In this document: piece by piece, positions 1 to 6,410 of the stretch
Layout: each line of letters begins with the position of its first letter
Position numbering within the stretch: the first letter of the stretch is position 1
DNA from: Thermococci archaeon
Lineage (GTDB): Archaea; Methanobacteriota_B; Thermococci; Thermococcales; Thermococcaceae
Direction of reading: 5' to 3'
DNA length: 9,286 nt
Assembly (NCBI GenBank): GCA_003663695.1
Contig: QMUB01000025.1
Location: 1 to 9,286 of the forward strand
The notes under the pieces: generated by a model
What the model saw: the letters and a program-made list of their open reading frames with translations, nothing else
Database searches by the model: none
What the model was told of the DNA's origin: nothing
Program-made: the position numbers and the translations under genes

Positions 1-273
1 AAAATAGAAGAGCGAAAGAAGTGGCTCTCAAAGAAAAAGCATGGTACCAGCCATAAGCTCGATCCCGAAGAACTGAAGGAGTACTTAAAGGAAGACTTCG
101 ATGTTCTCATTGTAGGTACCGGAATCTACGGTCTCCTGAGCCTCCTTCCGGAGAGCAGAGAATTCGTCAAGAATAAGGAGATTATTGAAAGACCAACCCC
201 TGAAGCGGTAAAGCTCTTCAATGAGCTCAAAGGGGAGAAGAGGGTTCTTGGAATATTTCACATCACCTGCTAA
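1..273 (+). CDS. Mth938-like (COG1504) protein of unknown function, 3' part
   Basis: The reading frame is open from base 1 and ends at TAA 271-273, giving 90 C-terminal residues; the start lies left of the window. Visible marks are an early basic stretch (EERKKWLSKKKHG), a hydrophobic strand plus glycine turn VLIVGTGIYG at about residues 37-46, the segment RPTPEAVKLFNEL, and the ending GIFHITC. The strand/GTG turn, the PTPEA-type helix and the short hydrophobic C-terminus fit the archaeal COG1504 (DUF498, Mth938-fold) family. The biochemical role of these archaeal proteins is not established, and a mitochondrial complex I assembly factor (NDUFAF3) shares the fold. The last 11 bases overlap the 3' end of the convergent ABC permease gene. 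The family call is from recognised motifs and not from a search. Confidence 0.8.
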   Translation, partial: KIEERKKWLSKKKHGTSHKLDPEELKEYLKEDFDVLIVGTGIYGLLSLLPESREFVKNKEIIERPTPEAVKLFNELKGEKRVLGIFHITC

Positions 274-1759
274 CTCCGAGTGCATACAGAAGTACTGCTA
301 TCAAAATCGCATCGATTCCGTAGCTTAAAGGAAGACCTTTCAAGAGCCCCAGAAGAACCAGGGGGGCTCCTAGAAGGGCATAGGCTACCCCAACTATTAT
401 GAAGAGAACAATGATATGTCCGAAGTTGACTTCGGAAATTCCTATCTCTTCTGCCTTGTAATGGAAGAAGTAAAGCATGACTATGAGGGAAGACGTCAGT
501 GGAAGCATTAACGCATAGGGCAGGAGATAAACCGCTTTGATCCCGTTGAAGTAGTAGGTTACCCCAAGAACTAGAAGTAAGATTATTGAAGGCACAGTGC
601 TCATTGAGAGCGCCTTGCTCAGGGCATAAGTGCCCTTTTTAAGGGGAAGTGTCCTGAGGAAATCAAGCGTTTTTCCTTCAACCTTTAAAATAGCATCTGC
701 CCCTGCAGTTGACATAAAACCAACCGTGAAGAATAACGCAGTCGCATCCGAGAGAGCAAAATTTCCACTTTGAATTCCCATTATGAGCTGGGGCAGGGCA
801 AAGTAGAGGGGAACCAAAAATCCCGTTAACATTGCTGTTTTTCTGAATATTATCCTCAAATCCTTGGAAACCAATGCGAAGAGGCTCCCGCCTTTAGAGG
901 GTCTGAATTTTGAGAATTTCTGAGCCGATGAGATTACTTCAGGCTCGATTATCTTCGACCATGTCCTCCTTATGACCACCACATAGATGGAGCCAAAGAT
1001 TACGGAGTACACCGCGAGGAGGAGGAAGCTCTTAAATGGTTCAAATATTGATGCTATCGTGAAGGGATATGCAAGGGAGTATCTGCCCATAAAGGAGGCA
1101 AGATATTCGCTGTGAGCCCTTATGTAGTTCTGGGCATATGTCATCACGTAGAAGACACCCATGTAAAGCATCAGGGCGAATATTTTGAAGAGGTTCTTCA
1201 ACGAGTGACCCCTTCCCTTCCTCTGGCTGACCTTCAAGCCAAAGAAGGTTAAAATCAGAAGCCCGAGGGTATGTCCAATGAAAACGCCGAGGATCATCCA
1301 CAATAGGGCTAAAATTCCACTGATGGGGTACTTCACAATGACCACAAGAATGCTCGGAAGGACTATGGAAAAGGAGGGAATTAAATCAATCGACAGGAGC
1401 TCGCTTAAGTATAGGGCTCCAACTCTCAGCGGGAGCACCTTTAAAGGTTCAAATAGGCCCAGAGAAAGCACATAGGATGACTGAACAGCGGTTACGTATA
1501 TCCCGAATATGAAAGGTATCAAGGCGAGGGATGCCAGCAGCGAGGTTATTACATACTTTTCGGGACTGATTGCTATTCCCATGGCGGACATCGCACCAAA
1601 GGCGAGAAAGGCTATGGATTGCATCCCCACACTCCTCTTCATGTTGAGGGATGTTTTGAGCTGCTTCCTAAACCTGCGCTCATTATTTGCGACCAGAGGA
1701 TTTCTCTTCACAATTTGATAATGGAGCTCCCGGTAGAGTATCTTCACGATTTCAAACAT
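263..1759 (-). CDS. ABC-2 type exporter, permease subunit
   Basis: A 498-residue membrane protein with a short basic N-terminus (MFEIVKILYRELHYQIVKRNP) followed by roughly twelve hydrophobic segments, for example near residues 48-64, 70-90, 147-175, 191-207 and 415-495. A basic loop around residues 265-300 leads into VSKDLRIIFRK, a cytoplasmic motif that often precedes the second membrane half of ABC-2 permeases. It would form the membrane pore for the ATPase encoded just upstream. The ATG (1757-1759) has a GGTGGT ribosome binding site at 1763-1768 that runs into the ATPase stop codon, so translation is probably coupled. There are 8 bases between the two frames. The stop (263-265) lies inside the neighbouring convergent gene. 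The exported substrate cannot be told from the sequence. Confidence 0.88.
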   Translation of the reverse strand: MFEIVKILYRELHYQIVKRNPLVANNERRFRKQLKTSLNMKRSVGMQSIAFLAFGAMSAMGIAISPEKYVITSLLASLALIPFIFGIYVTAVQSSYVLSLGLFEPLKVLPLRVGALYLSELLSIDLIPSFSIVLPSILVVIVKYPISGILALLWMILGVFIGHTLGLLILTFFGLKVSQRKGRGHSLKNLFKIFALMLYMGVFYVMTYAQNYIRAHSEYLASFMGRYSLAYPFTIASIFEPFKSFLLLAVYSVIFGSIYVVVIRRTWSKIIEPEVISSAQKFSKFRPSKGGSLFALVSKDLRIIFRKTAMLTGFLVPLYFALPQLIMGIQSGNFALSDATALFFTVGFMSTAGADAILKVEGKTLDFLRTLPLKKGTYALSKALSMSTVPSIILLLVLGVTYYFNGIKAVYLLPYALMLPLTSSLIVMLYFFHYKAEEIGISEVNFGHIIVLFIIVGVAYALLGAPLVLLGLLKGLPLSYGIDAILIAVLLYALGVSR

Positions 1760-1767
1760 GAGACCAC

Positions 1768-2529
1768 CTAGAGGGCTTCTTTCAGTGCCTGGACGATATT
1801 GTAAACCTCATCCTTACTCTCCGTCAGCTTCAGGAAGACGTCTTCAAGGTTCTCCTCATGTGCCTTGCTCTTGAGCTCCTCTATGGTTCCCTCAGCAATT
1901 ATATTTCCCTGATATATCACACCGACCCTGTCGCATATCATTTCGGCGAGAGGCAGCACGTGGGTTGAGAAGACTATGCTTTTACCCTGTCGCTTGAATT
2001 CAATCAAAAGCTCCCTTAAAATGCGTGCGCTCTTGGGATCCAGACCGTTCATTGACTCATCCATCACAAGAATCTTAGGGTCATGAAGGAGAGCAGTTAT
2101 GAGGGATACCTTCTGCTGTGTCCCAAAGCTCAGAGTCCCTATGAACTGTTCGAGGTATTCCTCTATCTCAAATGCCCTAACAAAGTAGTTCACTCTGTCC
2201 TCCAGCTTATCTTTAGGGATGCCTCTTATACCCCCAACGAAATTGAATAGTTCACTGGGAGTTAAGCTCTCATAGAGGACGGGAGTCTCCGGTACATATC
2301 CCACGATTTCCTTCACTCTTATGGGATCTTTTGCAACGTTTATTCCACCAACGAGAACCCTACCCCTGGTGGGTCTCAAAATTCCGGATAGGATTTTCAT
2401 CGTAGTTGATTTACCGCTTCCGTTGGGACCCAAAAGGCCATAAATCTCCCCATCGTGAACCGTGAAGCTTATACCATTGACAGCAACCTTTGAGCCAAAT
2501 TTCTTGACGAGTCCCTCAACTTCAATCAT
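1768..2529 (-). CDS. ABC-2 type exporter, ATP-binding subunit
   Basis: A 253-residue nucleotide-binding subunit that would power the adjacent permease at the inner face of the membrane. From the start used here, Walker A is GPNGSGKST (34-42), the Q-loop region is YVPE (78-81, with Glu where Gln is common), the signature is LSFGTQQ (133-139, a divergent LSGGQ), Walker B is ILVMDE (153-158), the D-loop is NGLDP (161-165) and the H-loop is STH (188-190). The open frame extends upstream to 2622. I chose the ATG at 2527-2529 because GGTGG lies immediately before it (2531-2535), the family normally begins with MIEVEGL-type sequence, and the extra 31 residues would cover the promoter. The acidic C-terminal tail (HEENLEDVFLKLTE) is typical of DrrA/CcmA-like exporters. 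Confidence 0.93.
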   Translation of the reverse strand: MIEVEGLVKKFGSKVAVNGISFTVHDGEIYGLLGPNGSGKSTTMKILSGILRPTRGRVLVGGINVAKDPIRVKEIVGYVPETPVLYESLTPSELFNFVGGIRGIPKDKLEDRVNYFVRAFEIEEYLEQFIGTLSFGTQQKVSLITALLHDPKILVMDESMNGLDPKSARILRELLIEFKRQGKSIVFSTHVLPLAEMICDRVGVIYQGNIIAEGTIEELKSKAHEENLEDVFLKLTESKDEVYNIVQALKEAL

Positions 2530-2562
2530 TCCACCCACCGTTGGTATATGGAGGACACTTAA

Positions 2563-2575
2563 CTTAATAAAGGTT
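2563..2575 (-). promoter_or_regulatory. Probable BRE/TATA promoter of the ABC operon
   Basis: Read on the minus strand, TAACC followed by TTTATTAAG resembles an archaeal BRE plus TATA box. Its centre (about 2567) lies near 38 bases before the ATG at 2529, which would start transcription near 2542 and leave a leader of about 13 bases carrying the ribosome binding site. This supports the shorter ATPase start. It is a consensus match only. Confidence 0.5.
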
Positions 2576-2598
2576 ACTCCAACATTAAGGTGTTCAAA

Positions 2599-2630
2599 AG
2601 TGCTCACAAAATTAAAGCCCATTGAGCACT
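2599..2630. promoter_or_regulatory. Inverted repeat spanning the MFS promoter, candidate operator
   Basis: AGTGCTCA (2599-2606) and TGAGCACT (2623-2630) are perfect reverse complements separated by 16 bases. The spacer contains CAAAATTAAAGCC, the best TATA-like element for the + strand exporter gene (centre about 2613, predicted transcription start near 2638). A dimeric regulator bound here would cover the TBP/TFB site. The repeat is seen directly; the operator role is inferred. Confidence 0.45.
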
Positions 2631-2653
2631 CAGAGAGGGTTTAGGTGGTGGTA

Positions 2654-3883
2654 ATGCTCAACAGAAACTTCTGGCTCTACACCCTAGGACGCTTCATATC
2701 TCAGATAGGATGGGCAGTGCAGGATGTGGCTTTACCTCTCTATGTCCTCGATCAAACCAAAAGCGGGGCAATGATGAGCGTTTTCGTCATGGCTGAACTT
2801 GTTCCACGGCTTATTTTAAATCCCATTGCAGGTGTTGTGGGAGATCGTTATAACAGAAAAGCTCTTATGGTATGGCTGGACATAGCGAGAGGCATCCTCC
2901 TTTTTTCGATAATATGGTTAAATCTTCTGGATTTAAAGTCGCTCTTGATAGTTCAAATCCTAATGAGCATTCTAGGAACGTTCTTCTCCGCCGGGATAAG
3001 CGCGATGTATCCCGATTTGGTGGAGAAAGAAGAGCTTGCAAAGGCCAATTCAATAATCCAGAGTGCAGGAATAGTCACGAGGATAGCGGGTCCCATAATG
3101 GGAGGTGTACTCTATGCCTTTGGTGGCATCAGGCTCGCCATACTCATAAATGCAATCTCATTTTTCGGATCCGGGCTGTTCGAGATGCTAATCCACTACG
3201 AATGGGAGAGCAGAAAAATCGGGAATGTCGGGGAAGTCTGGGAGGATTTAAAGGAAGGATTATCGTTCTTAAAGGCAAGGAAATCCATAAGCCTCCTTCT
3301 AATTTACGCCCTGATACTAAATTTCCTCTTCAATCCCATAGGTGCCGTGGTCCTTCCCTATCTCTACCGTGTCCAGTTCGGCTTCTCATCAACCCAGTTT
3401 GGCTCCCTTGAGACGGCGTTCATGGTGGGTATGCTCCTTGGAAACATGCTTATAATGGGAAAGCTCGGCTCCAGAGCTGAAAACCTGCTCTTTAAGTGTC
3501 TCTTCGGGGAGCTCATACTTGCGGGGATTATGACACTCCTTGCGTCTCCCTATGTGAGGATGGAGACATGGCAGCTGTACCTTTCCTTCGTTGCGGTTCA
3601 GGTGCCCTTTGGGATCACGAACGCCCTCGTAAACGTCCCCATAATGACAAAGCTTCAAAAGATGGTTCCCAGCGAACTCAGGGGAAGGGTTTTCTCGGTC
3701 TTTGAGCTCCTCGCCATGGGTACGACACCCCTAGGCATGGGGATTGTTGGAGTAGCGATGAAATACTTAGAGGCATACCAGCTGATGGCTGTGGCAACCA
3801 TAGGCGGTGTGATCATAACGGTATATTATATGCTAAACTACGCCACCATAATAATTGGAGAGAGGGAGGGTGAACCTTTTTAA
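2654..3883 (+). CDS. MFS exporter, MFS_3/MefA-like
   Basis: A 409-residue major facilitator superfamily carrier with about twelve hydrophobic helices. The conserved loop between helices 2 and 3 is visible as GVVGDRYNRKA (60-70), and helices 4-5 contain the pattern AKANSIIQSAGIVTRIAGP. The second half carries SELRGRVFSVFELLAMGTTPLG, a stretch typical of the MFS_3 group that includes MefA-type macrolide and EntS-type siderophore exporters. Export of a small molecule by proton antiport is known for the family; the substrate here is unknown. The frame can start at GTG 2645, but GGTGGTG (2644-2650) serves well as the ribosome binding site for ATG 2654, which I use. It is divergent from the ABC operon and is followed after 21 bases by the PHP gene. 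Confidence 0.88.
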   Translation: MLNRNFWLYTLGRFISQIGWAVQDVALPLYVLDQTKSGAMMSVFVMAELVPRLILNPIAGVVGDRYNRKALMVWLDIARGILLFSIIWLNLLDLKSLLIVQILMSILGTFFSAGISAMYPDLVEKEELAKANSIIQSAGIVTRIAGPIMGGVLYAFGGIRLAILINAISFFGSGLFEMLIHYEWESRKIGNVGEVWEDLKEGLSFLKARKSISLLLIYALILNFLFNPIGAVVLPYLYRVQFGFSSTQFGSLETAFMVGMLLGNMLIMGKLGSRAENLLFKCLFGELILAGIMTLLASPYVRMETWQLYLSFVAVQVPFGITNALVNVPIMTKLQKMVPSELRGRVFSVFELLAMGTTPLGMGIVGVAMKYLEAYQLMAVATIGGVIITVYYMLNYATIIIGEREGEPF

Positions 3884-3885
3884 TT
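3877..3885 (+). promoter_or_regulatory. Possible internal promoter, leaderless start of the PHP gene
   Basis: CC followed by TTTTTAATT overlaps the MFS stop codon and is centred about 24 bases before the PHP gene ATG. No GGTG-type ribosome binding site stands at a usable distance before that ATG. The spacing equals that of an archaeal TATA box to its transcription start, so a leaderless transcript from this point is possible; co-transcription with the MFS gene is the alternative. Confidence 0.35.
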
Positions 3886-3904
3886 CCCCCTCCTACCTTA
3901 TACC

Positions 3905-4555
3905 ATGATGGACCTCCATACTCACACAAAGTTCTCGGATGGTATAGGGGAAGTGTGGGACAACGCAGCCTATGGAGCCCTAAATGGCATTAGACTTGTA
4001 GGGATAAGCGATCACATTCATTACTTGAGCTTTACAAACCTGAACCACTACTTGAAGGATATTGAGAGAGCCCGAGAAGAGAGTGAAATACCAATTCTAG
4101 CAGGGATAGAAGCCAATATAATGGAAACAGGGGTTGACATAACCGATGAAATAAGGGGAAGGCTTGATTACGCTATTGCATCCGTCCATTTATGGTTCAA
4201 CCCCGGGGAGAGCTGGAAGTACGTGGAGCTCGTTAAACTGGCGATTCAGGATAAAAACATCGACATAATAGGGCATTTTGGAAATGTTTTTCCCTACATA
4301 GGATACCCCTCGAGGGAAGAGGTCATGGAAGTTATAGAGATTGCAGAAGCCCATGGGAAAGCCTTTGAGATAAGCTCACGCTACAGGGTGCCGGAGCTTG
4401 ATTTCATAAGGGAGTGCATTAAACGGGGCGTAAAGCTCGTATTTGCAAGCGATGCCCATCAGCCGGAGGATGTGGGGAAAATCAGATGGAGTGAGAAAAT
4501 TTTTAAAAGAGCAGGTGGAAGAAAGGAAGATCTCCTTTTCAGCGAACTCCTATAG
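3905..4555 (+). CDS. PHP-domain metal-dependent phosphoesterase
   Basis: A 216-residue single-domain protein with a full set of PHP metal-ligand motifs: HTH with a following Asp (H5, H7, D12), SDH (D36, H37), GIE (E69), ASVH (H95), GHFG (H124) and SDAH (D183, H185). These fit a trinuclear metal site as in histidinol-phosphatase and PHP phosphoesterases. The substrate is not deducible; the length and lone domain argue against a polymerase-associated PHP. Two adjacent ATG codons (3905 and 3908) can serve as start, and neither has a good ribosome binding site, in contrast to its neighbours. It lies 21 bases after the MFS gene and its stop overlaps the stop of the convergent cupin gene. Confidence 0.87.
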   Translation: MMDLHTHTKFSDGIGEVWDNAAYGALNGIRLVGISDHIHYLSFTNLNHYLKDIERAREESEIPILAGIEANIMETGVDITDEIRGRLDYAIASVHLWFNPGESWKYVELVKLAIQDKNIDIIGHFGNVFPYIGYPSREEVMEVIEIAEAHGKAFEISSRYRVPELDFIRECIKRGVKLVFASDAHQPEDVGKIRWSEKIFKRAGGRKEDLLFSELL

Positions 4556-4888
4556 CCAGACCGTGTCCTCCCCTTCGTAATTTAACTTAACCACGAACAG
4601 TCTGAACGGCTCTTTTTTATTATTGCTCACCCAGTGAACCGTTTTCGGTTTGACGAGGAAGATATCTCCAGGTGTAGCTTCGTATGTGCTCTTACCTATG
4701 CCGAGCTCCGCCTTTCCTTCGATTACATAGAATATTTCATATTGTGTTTTATGATAGTGCTTTCCAACGATCTGCCCGGGTTTTATTTCCACGATCTGGG
4801 CAAAGCTCTTCTCCGGAAGATCATCCTCAAAGAGGGGACATTTTCTGTAGGTGCCCCTATCCACAAAGTTCCCGCACTTGGCTTTCAT
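4550..4888 (-). CDS. Small single-domain cupin protein
   Basis: A 112-residue protein made almost wholly of one cupin barrel. Motif 1 appears as GKHYHKTQYEIFYVIEG (42-58), with likely metal ligands H44, H46 and E51. Motif 2 is PGDIFLVKPKTVHWVSN (73-89), with H85. Cys5 and Cys17 in the N-terminal extension are extra thiols outside the barrel. Small cupins of this type may be isomerases, dioxygenases or ligand sensors, so no reaction is assigned. The ATG at 4886-4888 follows AGGTGGGA on the minus strand (4891-4898). Its 3' end overlaps that of the PHP gene by six bases, and it is divergent from tldD. Confidence 0.85.
   Translation of the reverse strand: MKAKCGNFVDRGTYRKCPLFEDDLPEKSFAQIVEIKPGQIVGKHYHKTQYEIFYVIEGKAELGIGKSTYEATPGDIFLVKPKTVHWVSNNKKEPFRLFVVKLNYEGEDTVWL
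4611..4622 (+). terminator. T-rich stretch, possible terminator for the PHP transcript
   Basis: CTCTTTTTTATTATT on the + strand lies about 57 bases after the PHP stop, inside the antisense of the cupin gene. Archaeal termination needs little more than an oligo-T stretch, so this is a plausible 3' end, but T-runs also arise by chance. Confidence 0.22.
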
Positions 4889-4932
4889 ATTCCCACCTGA
4901 GTAATCCTTTTTTACTTCCCTAAAAAGACTTC

Positions 4933-4996
4933 TTTAAGATGTCCATTTTAGTGTTTAAATATAGACAAAAACCTTTTATAAGTAAATCATCTTAAA
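4933..4996. repeat. Nine-base inverted repeat in the cupin-tldD divergent region
   Basis: TTTAAGATG (4933-4941) and CATCTTAAA (4988-4996) are perfect reverse complements 46 bases apart. They bracket the tldD TATA box, and the left arm lies just behind the cupin promoter region. The distance is long for a simple dimer site. In AT-rich DNA, nine-base matches can be fortuitous. Confidence 0.3.
4968..4980 (+). promoter_or_regulatory. BRE/TATA promoter of the tldD-tldE operon
   Basis: AAAAACC followed by TTTTATA is a good archaeal BRE plus TATA match. The TATA centre (about 4977) predicts transcription from about 5002, leaving a leader near 33 bases that includes the GGTGAT ribosome binding site at 5025-5030. 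Confidence 0.55.
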
Positions 4997-5034
4997 TTCC
5001 CAGTGGATGCACAAAATCGATTCTGGTGATGGAT

Positions 5035-6405
5035 ATGCAGGAAGAACTTGAAAAAGCCCTCAACTGGGCGATGAATAATTTAAAAGCGGAATACGTGGAA
5101 TTGAGGTATGAGAATCTGAAGAAAAACAATCTGGAGCTCAAAGATGGGACATTCACAACCTTTGCAGGGAAGGTTCAAGAAGGAATTGCTATCAGGATCC
5201 TGACGGATGGAGCTTGGGGATTCTCTTCTACAAATAGGATTGAGAATTTAAGGCAAGCCATAGAGGAGGCTTACAAGCTTGCAAAAGCCACAGCACAGGC
5301 AAAGAAAGAAAAAATCCAGCTTGCTGATATAAAACCCCATGAAGATTTTGTAAAGAGCAAGATGAAGATAAAACCCAAAGAGGTCTCAATCGAGGAAAAA
5401 GTTGAACATATGAGGGAACTGGAAAAGCTCCTCAAAGAGGACAGGAGCATAAAATCAACTCAGATTAGGTACGAGGATGCCAGCGGAGAAAAGATACTCC
5501 TGACAAACGAAGGAACAAACATAAGATGGGATGTGAACTACATAGTTCAATACATATGGGCAACGGGAAAGAGAGGGGATAAGCTAGCCGCTGGAAGGGA
5601 CTCCATAGGAACAGTGGATTATGGATGGGAGATATTTAAAGATGAACAGCCAAACGAAAAAGTTGCCCAGAGGGTTTTGAGGAAGCTGCACTCCCAGCTT
5701 GAGGGGGTTGCCCCAAAAAGGGGTGAATTCCCAATAGTTGCCGGCCCGATTGTGGTTGGTATAATAGCCCATGAGGCACTGGGGCACCTGGCGGAAGCTG
5801 ATTTAACGATAAATTCACCATTCAAGGATCTCATGGGGAAGGAGATAGCCCCGGAGTATGTAACGATGAGTGAGCGTTACGTTGATGGAGGCTTCGGAAA
5901 TGACAGGTATGATGACGAGGGAGTCCCATTTAAGAACATCAACATAATCAAAGATGGAGTTTTGAATGAGATAATGCTCAACCGTGAATACGCTCACAAA
6001 TGGAACATGGAGCCAAACGGACATGCACGGGCACAGGATTATACCTTTCCGCCTATTATAAGGATGCGCAACACGATATTCGAGCCGAAGGATTGGAGCT
6101 TTGAGGAGATGATAGAGGACATAAAATTCGGTTACTACGTGGTGGACTTTAGAGGGGGACAGGCACAGCTCAATTCAGCTTTCCAGGTCGGAGTTCAAGA
6201 AGGGTATATTATAGAGAATGGAGAAATAACGAAATCAATAAGAGATACGTCAATAAGCGGAATAGCCATAGATGCCTTGAAAAAGATAACGGCAGTGGGA
6301 AAGGACTTTGGAATTGAAACAGGCTTCTGCGGGAAGGGACAAACGGCTTTCGTGAGCTCAGGTGGTCCCCACATGCGCTTTGATGGAGGAATTATAATCG
6401 GGTGA
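5035..6405 (+). CDS. tldD: TldD-family zinc metalloprotease, catalytic subunit
   Basis: A 456-residue TldD protein. The catalytic HExxxH motif is HEALGH (residues 246-251 from this start), followed by AEAD, and the probable third zinc ligand is the Cys in GFCGKGQ (C432) near the C-terminus, both as in E. coli TldD. The N-terminal half (from VELRYENL) is the long-helix domain shared by TldD and PmbA; the C-terminal half is the beta-rich catalytic domain. TldD works as a heterodimer with TldE in the cytoplasm, trimming or destroying small or unfolded peptides; bacterial homologues process microcin B17 and degrade the CcdA antitoxin. The archaeal substrate is unknown. GTG 5026 and ATG 5029 are in frame, but GGTGAT at 5025-5030 points to ATG 5035. 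It is directly followed by tldE. Confidence 0.94.
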   Translation: MQEELEKALNWAMNNLKAEYVELRYENLKKNNLELKDGTFTTFAGKVQEGIAIRILTDGAWGFSSTNRIENLRQAIEEAYKLAKATAQAKKEKIQLADIKPHEDFVKSKMKIKPKEVSIEEKVEHMRELEKLLKEDRSIKSTQIRYEDASGEKILLTNEGTNIRWDVNYIVQYIWATGKRGDKLAAGRDSIGTVDYGWEIFKDEQPNEKVAQRVLRKLHSQLEGVAPKRGEFPIVAGPIVVGIIAHEALGHLAEADLTINSPFKDLMGKEIAPEYVTMSERYVDGGFGNDRYDDEGVPFKNINIIKDGVLNEIMLNREYAHKWNMEPNGHARAQDYTFPPIIRMRNTIFEPKDWSFEEMIEDIKFGYYVVDFRGGQAQLNSAFQVGVQEGYIIENGEITKSIRDTSISGIAIDALKKITAVGKDFGIETGFCGKGQTAFVSSGGPHMRFDGGIIIG

Positions 6406-6410
6406 GGAAG

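Noticed and set aside
2530..2622. N-terminal extension of the ABC ATPase by 31 residues
   Set aside because: The extension covers the probable promoter, has no family resemblance, and ATG 2527-2529 has a clear ribosome binding site and a family-like N-terminus.
2872..3411. A 179-codon frame on the + strand within the MFS gene
   Set aside because: Out of frame with a well-conserved membrane protein; its composition is rich in Arg, His and Cys with no domain-like pattern.
4634..4923. Two + strand frames antisense to the cupin gene
   Set aside because: The cupin frame has both family motifs and a ribosome binding site; the antisense frames have neither.
4889..5034. Box C/D guide RNA in the cupin-tldD gap
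   Set aside because: No properly spaced C/D and C'/D' boxes (RUGAUGA and CUGA) could be found; the gap is explained by two promoters.
5619..5834. Three overlapping minus-strand frames of 61-71 codons within 5584-5834, inside tldD
   Set aside because: They lie antisense to the conserved HEALGH region, have proline- and serine-rich unlikely compositions and no ribosome binding sites; they are shadows of tldD.
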